A stretch of DNA of 33,649 bases from Clostridiales bacterium (GTDB taxonomy: Bacteria > Bacillota > Clostridia > Oscillospirales > Acutalibacteraceae). Below the pieces are notes generated by a model that worked only from the letters and a program-made list of their open reading frames with translations, made no database searches and was not told the origin of the DNA. This document shows, one piece after another, positions 22,849 to 31,704 of this stretch. Location of the stretch: NCBI GenBank assembly GCA_019415945.1, contig DXYF01000002.1:1-33649 (forward strand), in the 5' to 3' direction. Position 1 is the first letter of the stretch. Each line of letters opens with the position of its first letter. A program made the translations under genes and the position numbers.

Positions 22849-25800
22849 TTGGCATATGACGGCTCTATTAAAATTGACACAAAAATTGACACAAGCGGGT
22901 TTAACAGCGGCATAGAAAAAATGAAGTCCATAGCAAACAAGGGCGTATCTGCTATGACTACATCCTTTGCCGCTGTCACAGCAGGCATTATGGCAGGTGC
23001 AACGGCAGCAGTGACTGTGGGATCATCATTTGAGGCAGCTATGTCAAAAGTATCCGCAATAAGCGGCTCAACAGGTGATGATTTACAGGCTTTAACCGAT
23101 AAGGCAAAGGAAATGGGAGCAAAAACAAAGTTTACAGCTTCTGAATCCGCCGAAGCCCTGCAGTACATGGCTATGGCTGGTTGGGACACAAAGGCAATGC
23201 TTGATGGTATTGACGGCATTATGAATCTTGCAGCTGCCGATGGTCTTGATCTTGCTACTACTTCCGATATAGTAACGGATGCAATAACAGCGTTCGGTCT
23301 TAAAGCTTCGGACAGCTCGCACTTTGCAGATGTACTTGCAAAAGCGTCAAGTTCAGCAAATACAAATGTGTCAATGCTCGGAGAAAGTTTTAAATATGTT
23401 GCTCCTCTTGCCGGAACTATGGGATATTCCGTTGAAGATGTTTCTCTGGCTCTCGGATTGATGGCTAACGCTTCCGTAAAAGGAAGTATGGCTGGTACTT
23501 CTCTTAAAACCGCTTTATCTAATCTTGCATCACCGACACAGCAAATGGCTGAAGTGATGGATAAATACGGCATAACAATATCCGATGCTGAAGGAAACGC
23601 ACTACCGCTCATAGATGTTCTGCAGCAACTTCGAGAAAAGTTCAGTACGCTGTCTGAAACAGAACAAACAGCGGCGGCAAGCACGTTGTTCGGAAAAGAA
23701 GCAATGTCGGGTATGCTTGCAATTATCAACGCCAGTGACAGTGATTTTAAAAATCTTAATCAAAACATAAACAACGCAGACGGTGCAGCTCAGTCAATGG
23801 CTGACACTATGCAGGATAATCTTCAGGGACAAATTACAATACTGAAATCTGCTCTTGAGGGTTTAGGTATTGAGATTTATGAAAGTATGCAAGCTCCGTT
23901 GAAAGATGCAGCTATTGAAGCACAGGGATATGTAAATCGGTTAACCGAAGCGTTTACAGACGGAGGCTTGACCGGACTGATTGAAGAAGCGGGTAATATT
24001 TTCGGTGAGCTTGCCGTTAAAGCAGCTGAAGCTGCTCCTAAAATGGTTGATACGGCAATCAAATTTATTGAATCGTTTGTCGAGGGAATCACGAATAATT
24101 CAGATAAGCTCGCAACCGCATCTGTAAATATTATTCAAACGCTTATAAAAGGCATTACAAAATCCGCACCAAAACTCGCAGCAGCGGCAAAAACAATAGT
24201 ATCAGAGATAGTAAATAACCTTGTAAAACTTTTGCCTTCAGAAATTCAAAAGCCTGTTAAAGATGCGGTTAATACCATAAAAAAGTCTTTTGAGGACGGA
24301 GGTTTAAAAAAGGCTGTTAACACAGCCAAAACAATTCTTACAAATCTTGGCAAAACTGCGACAAGCCTTGCTAAGACAGTTTTACCTCCGCTTGCAAAGG
24401 CAGTTAATTTAATTGCAGATAATCTGAACACCCTGCTTCCTATTGTTGTTTCAGTCTATACAGCTTACAAGAGTTGGAAGATTATCTCAACAATTACATC
24501 GCTTTTTAACGCTCATACTGCTGCTGTTACTGCTGAAAGTTTGGCAGAGGCAGCATCGCTTGGTACAATTACTCTCAAACAAATTGCTGTGGGTGCTTTA
24601 ACCGGTGAAATTACTCTGGCGACAGCGGCGCAATACGCTTGGAATGCCGCTATGAATGCGAACCCTATAGGAATTGTCATTACTGCTGTTGCCGCTTTAG
24701 CCGCAGGAATAGGCGCAATGTCTATGACTATGGGTGAAGGTGCTACAGCTACTGATGAATTAAAGCAAGCTCAAGAAGAATTAGCAGCTGCAAATGAAAA
24801 TCTTGGCAGTTCATATGAGGGTATAGGTTCGAAAATTACTGAATTCATGGACGGCATTAACAGCTCAAGCAGTGTGCTTGACGGCTTTAATGATTCAATC
24901 ATTTTATCTAAAGATAAGCAACAGGAACTTGCGGATAAAATGGACGAAGTGCAAACAAAAATCACTGAGATTGCCCGTGTTGCAAAAGAAAAGCGTGTTG
25001 AGCTTACCTCTGAGGAAATACAAAGACTCGACGACCTTTTTGCCAAGCAGAAAGAATTAGCCGACCAACAATTGCAAATTCAGCAGGAGTATCAAGGTGT
25101 TGTAAAGGATATGTCTGAAGATTTAGCGGCTAATCACGATATGAGCCTTGAAGAGTATTCTTCTTACGCACAGGATTACACAGCTACTGCACAACAAACC
25201 AGAGATGAAACCGTTAAGGCTGCTAATGAGCAGAGAACTAACTGGCTTGCCGAAAAACGCGCCCTTATCGGTACAGATGAGCAATATACTCAGGAATGGT
25301 ATAACAAGCAACGTGAGCAGGCAAATAAAGATTATGATGCCGCTGTTGAGGAAGCTAATAAGCTTTGTGGGGATACGATTGAAATATTACAGCAAGGTTA
25401 TTACGACCGTGCCGATGTGCTGAAAGAGTCAACTGATGAATTAAAAAAATTAAATCAGGATGAATATAACGAGGAATGGGAACATACTGCAAGGTTAGGT
25501 GATATTGAAGATGATTACTATGAAAAGCTGAAAGAAGTTAATAATTCAACAATGAATGAATCTCTCAAAATGAATGAGAGAACAAGGCTTTTAAACGAGA
25601 AAGAACAGGCTGAAGAGGAAGAAAATACAAGATACGCTAAAAAGATTAAGGAGATTAGAAACAGTCAACAGAAAATACTCGATGATGAAAACTATCGAAA
25701 TCAAGTTGCCGGATTCACAAGTCTGGAAGCTGTTTACGAAACCTACACAGGAAAAACGGGCAAGCACTCGGAAGAAATCGTTAGTGCCTTTTTTACTCCT

Positions 25801-26331
25801 ATGGAGAATATGCCAAAGGATACAAAAGAGAAATTCCAATCAGCTGTTGACGGTGCAATCAAAGGTCTTGATGAAAGAAAGGATACATTATTCTTTAAAG
25901 CTACCGAAATAGCCGGAGGCTTTATCAACACCTTTAAAAAGATGTTCAACATCAATTCACCTTCAAAGGTATTCAAAAAAATCTTTAAATACGTAATTGA
26001 GGGTGGCGAAGTTGGTGTTGATGACGAAGCTCCAAAGCTGTACAAGCAGGCTGATGACGTTGCATCCACGTTTACAAAACGTATGCAGGCAGGAATTTCA
26101 GCAGATGGTCTTGTGTCAAAAATGAGAGCGGCTGTATCTGCAGGACGTGCTTTGGTGGCACAAAAGCTAACTGCAAAAGTTGTACATAATGTTGAGCTTA
26201 ACAATGATGATCATAACAAAAAGTATTATTTTAAGGGTGATGTTGTGACACACCTTAATATTGACGGCAGAGAGTTCGCAGTTGTGACTGCACCGTATAT
26301 GTCGGAGGAACTCGCATGGGAGGGTAAATGA
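22849..26331 (+). CDS. Tail tape measure protein
   Basis: A 1160-residue protein. TTG at 22849 follows AAAGGAGTGAGAGAA; GTG at 22840 is within that site. The N-terminal third is the TP901-type tape-measure core (SFEAAMSKVSAISGSTGDDLQAL, LGESFKYVAPLAGTMGYS). Hydrophobic segments are visible near residues 45-65 and around NPIGIVITAVAALAAGIGAM. A long charged coiled coil follows (about 640-960), then NINSPSKVFKKIF, the usual C-terminal block. Its length would set a tail of roughly 170 nm if the common 1.5 angstrom per residue rule holds. It also usually forms the DNA-injection channel. Confidence 0.93.
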   Translation: MAYDGSIKIDTKIDTSGFNSGIEKMKSIANKGVSAMTTSFAAVTAGIMAGATAAVTVGSSFEAAMSKVSAISGSTGDDLQALTDKAKEMGAKTKFTASESAEALQYMAMAGWDTKAMLDGIDGIMNLAAADGLDLATTSDIVTDAITAFGLKASDSSHFADVLAKASSSANTNVSMLGESFKYVAPLAGTMGYSVEDVSLALGLMANASVKGSMAGTSLKTALSNLASPTQQMAEVMDKYGITISDAEGNALPLIDVLQQLREKFSTLSETEQTAAASTLFGKEAMSGMLAIINASDSDFKNLNQNINNADGAAQSMADTMQDNLQGQITILKSALEGLGIEIYESMQAPLKDAAIEAQGYVNRLTEAFTDGGLTGLIEEAGNIFGELAVKAAEAAPKMVDTAIKFIESFVEGITNNSDKLATASVNIIQTLIKGITKSAPKLAAAAKTIVSEIVNNLVKLLPSEIQKPVKDAVNTIKKSFEDGGLKKAVNTAKTILTNLGKTATSLAKTVLPPLAKAVNLIADNLNTLLPIVVSVYTAYKSWKIISTITSLFNAHTAAVTAESLAEAASLGTITLKQIAVGALTGEITLATAAQYAWNAAMNANPIGIVITAVAALAAGIGAMSMTMGEGATATDELKQAQEELAAANENLGSSYEGIGSKITEFMDGINSSSSVLDGFNDSIILSKDKQQELADKMDEVQTKITEIARVAKEKRVELTSEEIQRLDDLFAKQKELADQQLQIQQEYQGVVKDMSEDLAANHDMSLEEYSSYAQDYTATAQQTRDETVKAANEQRTNWLAEKRALIGTDEQYTQEWYNKQREQANKDYDAAVEEANKLCGDTIEILQQGYYDRADVLKESTDELKKLNQDEYNEEWEHTARLGDIEDDYYEKLKEVNNSTMNESLKMNERTRLLNEKEQAEEEENTRYAKKIKEIRNSQQKILDDENYRNQVAGFTSLEAVYETYTGKTGKHSEEIVSAFFTPMENMPKDTKEKFQSAVDGAIKGLDERKDTLFFKATEIAGGFINTFKKMFNINSPSKVFKKIFKYVIEGGEVGVDDEAPKLYKQADDVASTFTKRMQAGISADGLVSKMRAAVSAGRALVAQKLTAKVVHNVELNNDDHNKKYYFKGDVVTHLNIDGREFAVVTAPYMSEELAWEGK

Positions 26332-27062
26332 TGACTAACGAGATGTTAATAAACGGTATAGATATACAGATGTTTAATGCACGCTTACAAACTTACTCTG
26401 TGAGCGGAACATCGATAACAAATAACCTTTCAATGGTGAATAATCTGCTCCGTATGCCCTCTCTGTTCTCCACAACGCTCGGAACAAGGACGCTGACGAT
26501 AACCCTCACATTTCGTCCGGTACAGCACGGCTCTGACAGCCGGGGTATGAGCATTATGGAAAAACTATCAACGGCAGCGGAAAATATTACGAAATTTGAA
26601 GCAGTGATAATCGGAAAAATTGTGGAAATCACTCTTCCTGATGGTTTTATCTATACCGCAATAGTAACAACATTGCCTGCCGCAACTTTTGACAGCTCGG
26701 GTGAACACGATGTTACATATACATTTTCGGCAATTCGGCACTCTGCAAAGGATGTTCAAGAAGTGAAGCCGAACTGTAAGGCTTTCTGTAAATCCACAAC
26801 GAGAACACCTGTTAAATTTGTCGTAACCATTCCTGCCGCAAGCGATTCCTTGACCATTTACGGAATCACCGTAAATAACATTACTGCAAATGCAGAATTG
26901 ATAATTGACGGAATAGACGGAGTTGTTACTATGAACGGAACGAATAAACTGCTTGACACAGACTTGGTTGATTTTCCGCACCTCAATCCCGGCTACAATG
27001 TTATTTCCTGCTCCGATTCATCAACTTCAATAAAGGTGATTTATACACCTGTTTATGTTTAA
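26331..27062 (+). CDS. Distal tail protein (Dit-like)
   Basis: A 243-residue protein. The second of two adjacent ATGs (26331) is six bases from GGGAGGG and preferred. The opening LINGIDIQMFNARLQTYSVSG, followed by TLGTRTLTITLTFRPVQHG, is the pattern of Dit-like tail hub proteins. Dit hexamers form the base on which the tail-tip protein and receptor-binding proteins assemble. It directly precedes the tail-tip protein gene. Confidence 0.82.
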   Translation: MTNEMLINGIDIQMFNARLQTYSVSGTSITNNLSMVNNLLRMPSLFSTTLGTRTLTITLTFRPVQHGSDSRGMSIMEKLSTAAENITKFEAVIIGKIVEITLPDGFIYTAIVTTLPAATFDSSGEHDVTYTFSAIRHSAKDVQEVKPNCKAFCKSTTRTPVKFVVTIPAASDSLTIYGITVNNITANAELIIDGIDGVVTMNGTNKLLDTDLVDFPHLNPGYNVISCSDSSTSIKVIYTPVYV

Positions 27063-27078
27063 TTAACGGGGTGTTTAA

Positions 27079-28872
27079 ATGGCATTAAAAATCTTTTATA
27101 ACAATGAAATTTATCTATATTACGATATAGACAAAACCTTTTTCGTAACACGCTCTTACGGTGGTATGATGTACCTTCAGTTTGATATTTCTCCGGAACA
27201 TAAGCTATATAGGTTTTTAGCCGAAGAAGCTGAGCTTGAATATGATGGACAGAGATATTTAGTAAAAGGTATCAACGAGCGAAAAACAACTACAACGATT
27301 AACGCTGAGCTTAACCTGTCAGGATTAGATTCAAAGGGTTATACGGAGTTTACACGAAAAACAGAGAGCTTTTATAATATTTGTCGTGATATTCTTGATG
27401 GAACCGGCTGGTCAATCGTTGATGCAGAGCTTGTAAGTAAACGCACCACAATTGAATTAAAAGATGTGACTACCCGTGAAATACTTGAGCATTGTACTAA
27501 TAGCACGGCTTACAATACCTGCTACCGTTTTGATACCTTAAACAAAAAAATTTTTTGTATTAAGCCGCAAAATAATACAGCACCTACAGGGACATATTTT
27601 ACTGACGAGCTTAATTTAACCGATATGACATTCAAAGGAAGTTCCTCGGGGCTTGTTACAAAGCTGTATGCTTTCGGGAAGGACGGACTTGATATATCAA
27701 GCGTCAACGGTGGAAAACGTTACGTTGAAAATCATACATATACAGATAAAGTAATTGTAGATATATGGCGAGATGACAGATATACCGATGCACAATCTTT
27801 ATTTGATGATGCGGTTGTAAAGCTTGCCGCTCTCGCCGTCCCCGAAAGGTCATATACGGCAAAGATAATTGACCTTGCAAAGGCAAAGCCTGAAAAGTAC
27901 GGCGATATTTTAAAGTATGATCTATATGATATTGTAACGCTGATTGATCGTAAGAGAAAAAATCGCATTAATCACCGTATAGTTGAAGTTAAGGAATATC
28001 CTGCCGACTCAACGCTCAATACTGTTACAATGTCAACTGTCGCCGGAAAGGTCAGCGGTAAAATTAACACTTTAGAAAATAAAGTAACTAATCTCAACGC
28101 CGAACAGCTTCACGACCGAACAAAGGTCAATGAAATTAAGCAGGATTTGGACAGCACCGTTTTACATGTATCTGAGTCTTGGGCAAGTTCCGTAAATGAA
28201 TCGTTGTTTACTCAAACGGCGGATGGACTGTATCTTGAAGTTGATAAGGTTGTCGGCACAAACCGTTGGAGCACACTTTTACGCCAATCTGCTACCGATG
28301 TCAGGATTGCTTGGAATAATATCTCAAAATATATACAGTTTGAGAACGCAGAACTTAATATTTACAATTCGTCAGATATAAAACTTCTTTCACTTAATTC
28401 ACACGGATTAAAAGTATATGATTCTTCGGGCATTAAGTTAATGGAGTTTGATTCAACCGGACAAAACTTTTTTTACAAAGGCAATAGCGTTGGTTCAATA
28501 GGCACAGGATATTACGCACAAAATGAAAACTTAAGAGGCTTAGCTTTTCATTTGGATTATGACTCAGCGTATATGACATGGGCATGGAAAGAATCTTCTT
28601 CAGCCGATACATATACTATGTTCTTAACTTATGCAGCAAAGGCTGTAGGGGACTTAAGAGCCGGAGCATTAAATGCCGGTTGTGATCTTGATTTAAGAAA
28701 TCACAACTTGTACCGCCCACTTTTGAAGGATTGGAACTTTAATGGCGGGTCAATAAGCGGTACATGGTCAGGATATATTGTGACCGCTTTCAACAGTGAT
28801 GGTACAGCTGCTACATGGAGGTCGTTTAAGTTGATATTTAAAAACGGTATTTTGCAGTCTGCAACTTGGTAA
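27079..28872 (+). CDS. Tail-tip protein (Tal / phage minor structural protein)
   Basis: A 597-residue protein with ATG behind ACGGGGTGTTTAA. The N-terminal half (residues 1-330) has the phage minor structural protein/prophage endopeptidase-type fold: YLVKGINERKTTTTINAEL, ESFYNICRDILDGTGW, KYDLYDIVTLIDRKR. Next is a coiled coil (GKINTLENKVTNLNAEQLH), then a beta-rich, repeat-like C-terminus with NIYNSSDIKLLSL and KVYDSSGIKLMEF that probably contacts the cell surface. It plugs the tail and may carry part of host recognition. Confidence 0.8.
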   Translation: MALKIFYNNEIYLYYDIDKTFFVTRSYGGMMYLQFDISPEHKLYRFLAEEAELEYDGQRYLVKGINERKTTTTINAELNLSGLDSKGYTEFTRKTESFYNICRDILDGTGWSIVDAELVSKRTTIELKDVTTREILEHCTNSTAYNTCYRFDTLNKKIFCIKPQNNTAPTGTYFTDELNLTDMTFKGSSSGLVTKLYAFGKDGLDISSVNGGKRYVENHTYTDKVIVDIWRDDRYTDAQSLFDDAVVKLAALAVPERSYTAKIIDLAKAKPEKYGDILKYDLYDIVTLIDRKRKNRINHRIVEVKEYPADSTLNTVTMSTVAGKVSGKINTLENKVTNLNAEQLHDRTKVNEIKQDLDSTVLHVSESWASSVNESLFTQTADGLYLEVDKVVGTNRWSTLLRQSATDVRIAWNNISKYIQFENAELNIYNSSDIKLLSLNSHGLKVYDSSGIKLMEFDSTGQNFFYKGNSVGSIGTGYYAQNENLRGLAFHLDYDSAYMTWAWKESSSADTYTMFLTYAAKAVGDLRAGALNAGCDLDLRNHNLYRPLLKDWNFNGGSISGTWSGYIVTAFNSDGTAATWRSFKLIFKNGILQSATW

Positions 28873-28883
28873 AAGGAGTATTT

Positions 28884-29003
28884 ATGAAATTTATAATCAA
28901 TACAAAAGAAATCTCAGAACAGGATAAAGCTCATCCGCCTGAACACTCGGAGGAAATATCTGCTGAAAGGGGCAACGACAATGAATCCACAACCACCGCT
29001 TAG
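28884..29003 (+). CDS. Small 39-residue ORF with a good ribosome site
   Basis: ATG at 28884 behind AAAAGGAGTATTT. It encodes a short, charged peptide (MKFIINTKEISEQDKAHPPE) rich in Glu. It overlaps the next gene by 23 bases in another frame. Small ORFs of this kind between tail-tip and baseplate genes are common. Expression is plausible because of the ribosome site, but nothing else supports it. Confidence 0.45.
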   Translation: MKFIINTKEISEQDKAHPPEHSEEISAERGNDNESTTTA

Positions 29004-29196
29004 TATAGTTTTACAGTCAGCTCGTATGGAAATGCTCAAAGCCGCAAACGGTGTTATGCAGACCTACGGCTTGCCGCCGTGCCTTATGGACGGAATTATT
29101 TCGGCACTGCTTGCCGACATCAGAGCACAGTCCTCATCCGAGCTTGTAAGAGATGTTCAAAATCATGTAAAGGACGGTGAAATCGAAAATGAATGA
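28981..29196 (+). CDS. Small hypothetical tail-region protein
   Basis: A 71-residue protein, ATG at 28981 with GAAAGGGGCAACGAC upstream. It is helical (LSIVLQSARMEMLKAANGVMQ, LMDGIISALLADIRAQSSSEL). No family is recognised. It overlaps the next gene by 8 bases and lies between tail-tip and baseplate genes, so it may be an assembly or chaperone protein. Confidence 0.6.
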   Translation: MNPQPPLSIVLQSARMEMLKAANGVMQTYGLPPCLMDGIISALLADIRAQSSSELVRDVQNHVKDGEIENE

Positions 29197-30727
29197 GTTT
29201 GTATATAAACTGACTTTAGACCTGAACTGTGCAAAAACTCCGCCCGTTATATGCTCGGGTCAATTTGACAAGGGTAGAAAGTTTGAGTTTACAATTACAG
29301 CTGACGGTGATAGTTGTGATGTAAATGGATGTAATGCATTATTAAAGGGAGTTCGCAGCGACGGATCTCACTTTGCAGTAGACTGTACTGTTACTGATAA
29401 CAAAATTGTAAAAATCATTGATGAAACAACGCTGTCTGTCAGAGGTAAAACAGTAGCAAAACTTGTAATCTCTGATTCCAATAAAAGCTATTCAACACAA
29501 ATTTTTATAATCGATGTAGATAGTTCACTTGAGGGGGATGTAACAGTTACAGATGACTATTCAATCTTGAATCGTCTAATGGAACAAATCTATGCTCTTA
29601 ATGAATCAGGAGCAGTCCTTGTTGACGATGAAATTAACAAAAGCAGCAATAATCCGATTGCAAATAGCGCAGTAGCAACAGCGTTTATTTATGAAGAAAA
29701 CCCGGTTTTGTCCTTGTTATCGGTAACAATGCAGTCTGATAGCTACTGTACCAAAAGCGGAAAAATATTAAGCCATACATCATTTACTTGCACAGATAAA
29801 ATCGATTTAGCAGGTTATAGCGCTCTTTCCATAACTTCAGCTTATGGCTACGCCGCTCCCCTTATTGTGTTTTTTGACAAAGGCGACAACGTTTTATCGT
29901 ATGAGTTAATTAATGATAGTGCCATTGTTACAGTTACAGACCAAATTATAGACATACCTGCAACAGCAACGACTGCGATTGTAAATCACGCAAATAATAG
30001 ACCTGCTATTAGCGTTTATGGTATAAAAACAGTGGCTGTGTCTTTAAATCAGAAACTTGGCGAAGTAATAACCGAGTTATCTCAATTAAAAAGTAAATCT
30101 CTCTACATAGACGGCGACAGCATTATGTACGGATACGGTTCCGCCGGATATGCGGTCGGTGAGTTTTTACGTGATAAGTATGATATGTTGCTTACCAAAG
30201 GCGCAGTCAGCGGCGCTACGCTTGCAATTAAGGCTGACAGCGATAACAGCATTTGTAAACGCATTATATCTATGACAGGTGATTATGATTACATTATTTT
30301 TGACGGAGGAGTAAATGACGTAAGCCAAAACCTAACGCTCGGCTCGATGACATCTCACTATAAAGGCGGTTACGATACGACGACAACGCTCGGAGCGTTG
30401 GAGCAGATTTGTTATTATCTCGTAACTAATTATTTAACTGCAAAAAAGCTGTATATTTTTACTCATAAGATTATAAACGTGAGCAATCCGGTAACGCCTG
30501 ACAAAATGACAAATTATTATATTGCGATTAAGAGTGTCCTAAACAAATGGGGTATACCGTATGTTGATTTATTTAGTGAGTGCAATTTATATGCTTTAAA
30601 CGACACAGTAAATAATACTTACTTTAAGCTTAACAGCTCAGGCGTGGGTGACAGAGTACACCCAAATAAAGAGTCTTATGCTAAATTTTATATGCCGCTT
30701 ATTGAGGCTAAAATTAAAAATCTATAG
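29189..30727 (+). CDS. Baseplate (BppU-like) protein fused to an SGNH/GDSL hydrolase
   Basis: A 512-residue protein; ATG at 29189. Residues 1-115 match the N-terminal docking domain of upper baseplate proteins (EFVYKLTLDLNCAKTP, KFEFTITADG, YSTQIFIIDVDSS). A short SSNNPIANSAVATAF linker, typical of phage fibres, and a small beta domain (about 170-290) follow. Residues 303-512 are an SGNH hydrolase: block I GDS (Ser311), block II SG (Gly342), block III GGVND (Asn376), block V DRVHP (Asp488, His491). All four catalytic blocks are present, so it is probably active. It would sit at the tail tip and de-esterify a cell-wall or capsule polysaccharide. Confidence 0.88.
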   Translation: MNEFVYKLTLDLNCAKTPPVICSGQFDKGRKFEFTITADGDSCDVNGCNALLKGVRSDGSHFAVDCTVTDNKIVKIIDETTLSVRGKTVAKLVISDSNKSYSTQIFIIDVDSSLEGDVTVTDDYSILNRLMEQIYALNESGAVLVDDEINKSSNNPIANSAVATAFIYEENPVLSLLSVTMQSDSYCTKSGKILSHTSFTCTDKIDLAGYSALSITSAYGYAAPLIVFFDKGDNVLSYELINDSAIVTVTDQIIDIPATATTAIVNHANNRPAISVYGIKTVAVSLNQKLGEVITELSQLKSKSLYIDGDSIMYGYGSAGYAVGEFLRDKYDMLLTKGAVSGATLAIKADSDNSICKRIISMTGDYDYIIFDGGVNDVSQNLTLGSMTSHYKGGYDTTTTLGALEQICYYLVTNYLTAKKLYIFTHKIINVSNPVTPDKMTNYYIAIKSVLNKWGIPYVDLFSECNLYALNDTVNNTYFKLNSSGVGDRVHPNKESYAKFYMPLIEAKIKNL

Positions 30728-30744
30728 CGAAAGGATTATAAGTA

Positions 30745-30924
30745 ATGAATACTTAAAAAAAATATTTTACAAAAGAATGCGCAAGAAGAACCTTTAGAAC
30801 ATTCATCCAGACCTCTTGCGGTTATGCCGTTACAAATATTGCTGAAAAACCAATAACAAATCCTGATGAAATACCGCAGGAAACGCTTGAAAATTTGAGC
30901 AATAACAAAGGCAAGGAGGAGTAA
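30745..30924 (+). pseudogene. Broken small holin-like ORF
   Basis: ATG at 30745 follows AAAGGATTATAAGTA, but codon 4 is TAA (ATG AAT ACT TAA) beside an A-run. The same frame then stays open to TAA at 30922. Its readthrough product, KKYFTKECARRTFRTFIQTS followed by an acidic tail (PDEIPQETLENLSNN), resembles the start of the holin at 31484 (FTKKWLKATAVRAIKTVAQT). The later transmembrane part is missing. It looks like a decayed duplicate of the holin; a sequencing slip in the A-run is possible. Confidence 0.5.
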
Positions 30925-30926
30925 AT

Positions 30927-31487
30927 ATGTCAAACTCTTCATTAGTCAATCACACAAAACTTTCACCGAATCATTATAATGGCAGAAATCATAGTATCGA
31001 CACAATCACAATCCATTGCGTTGTAGGTCAGTGCTCGGTAGAAACAATTGGTTCTATCTTTGCGAACGCAAGCAGAGAAGCGTCATCAAACTACGGTATC
31101 GGCTACGACGGAAAAATCGGCTTGTATGTTGACGAAAAGAATGCATCTTGGTGTAGCTCCTCATACAGTAACGACAATAGAGCCGCTACAATTGAGGTCG
31201 CAAGTGATACATATGACCCATATGCGGTCACCGACAAGGCATATAATGCTTTGATTGAGCTTGTTGCTGATATTTGCAAGCGAAACGGCATTAAAAAGTT
31301 AGTCTGGTCAACGGATAAAAACACCCGTATTAATCACCTTAACGGTTGTAATATGACAGTCCACAGAGATTACGCAACCAAGCGTTGCCCCGGTGATTAT
31401 CTGTATAACCGTATGGGTGACATTGCAAGCAAGGTTAATAAAAAACTCGGTAGCAATACCACATCAGAAAGCGAGGAAAAACAATGA
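30927..31487 (+). CDS. Endolysin: N-acetylmuramoyl-L-alanine amidase
   Basis: A 186-residue protein, ATG behind AAGGAGGAGTAAAT. It is an Amidase_2/PGRP-type zinc enzyme: His30 (TITIHCVV), His146 (MTVHRDYA) and Cys154 (KRCPGDY) are the metal ligands, and the segment SSNYGIGYDGKIGLYVDEK is the usual substrate-side loop. It cleaves the lactyl-peptide amide bond of peptidoglycan. There is no cell-wall binding domain and no signal peptide, so holin release is needed. Its stop overlaps the holin start. Confidence 0.9.
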   Translation: MSNSSLVNHTKLSPNHYNGRNHSIDTITIHCVVGQCSVETIGSIFANASREASSNYGIGYDGKIGLYVDEKNASWCSSSYSNDNRAATIEVASDTYDPYAVTDKAYNALIELVADICKRNGIKKLVWSTDKNTRINHLNGCNMTVHRDYATKRCPGDYLYNRMGDIASKVNKKLGSNTTSESEEKQ

Positions 31488-31702
31488 AAACAATTTTTAC
31501 AAAGAAATGGCTAAAGGCTACGGCGGTCAGAGCGATTAAAACAGTGGCTCAGACAGCAGTTGCGACAATCGGAGTTTCTGCGGTGATGTCAGATGTTAAC
31601 TGGCTCGCCGTAGGTTCAGCATCTCTACTTGCTGGCATTTTGTCTGTGCTGACATCAGTAGCAGGGCTTCCCGAGGTAAAAACAGAAAGCGAGGAAAAAT
31701 AA
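31484..31702 (+). CDS. Holin (r1t-like)
   Basis: A 72-residue protein with ATG overlapping the amidase stop, AGCGAGGAAAAACA upstream. It has a basic N-terminus (KKWLKATAVRAIK), then two hydrophobic helices (VAQTAVATIGVSAVM and WLAVGSASLLAGILSVLTSVAGL) and an acidic tail, the form of r1t-type phage holins of Gram-positives. It opens the membrane at a set time so the two endolysins reach the wall. Confidence 0.85.
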   Translation: MKTIFTKKWLKATAVRAIKTVAQTAVATIGVSAVMSDVNWLAVGSASLLAGILSVLTSVAGLPEVKTESEEK

Positions 31703-31704
31703 TT

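Noticed and set aside
22782..23729. Long antisense open frame opposite the tape measure start
   Set aside because: Its low-complexity Ala/Ser/Ile composition mirrors the Ala-rich tape measure; there is no ribosome site or family.
29189..30727. Diversity-generating retroelement acting on the receptor-binding protein
   Set aside because: No reverse transcriptase gene and no near-identical template/variable repeat pair were noticed in the window.
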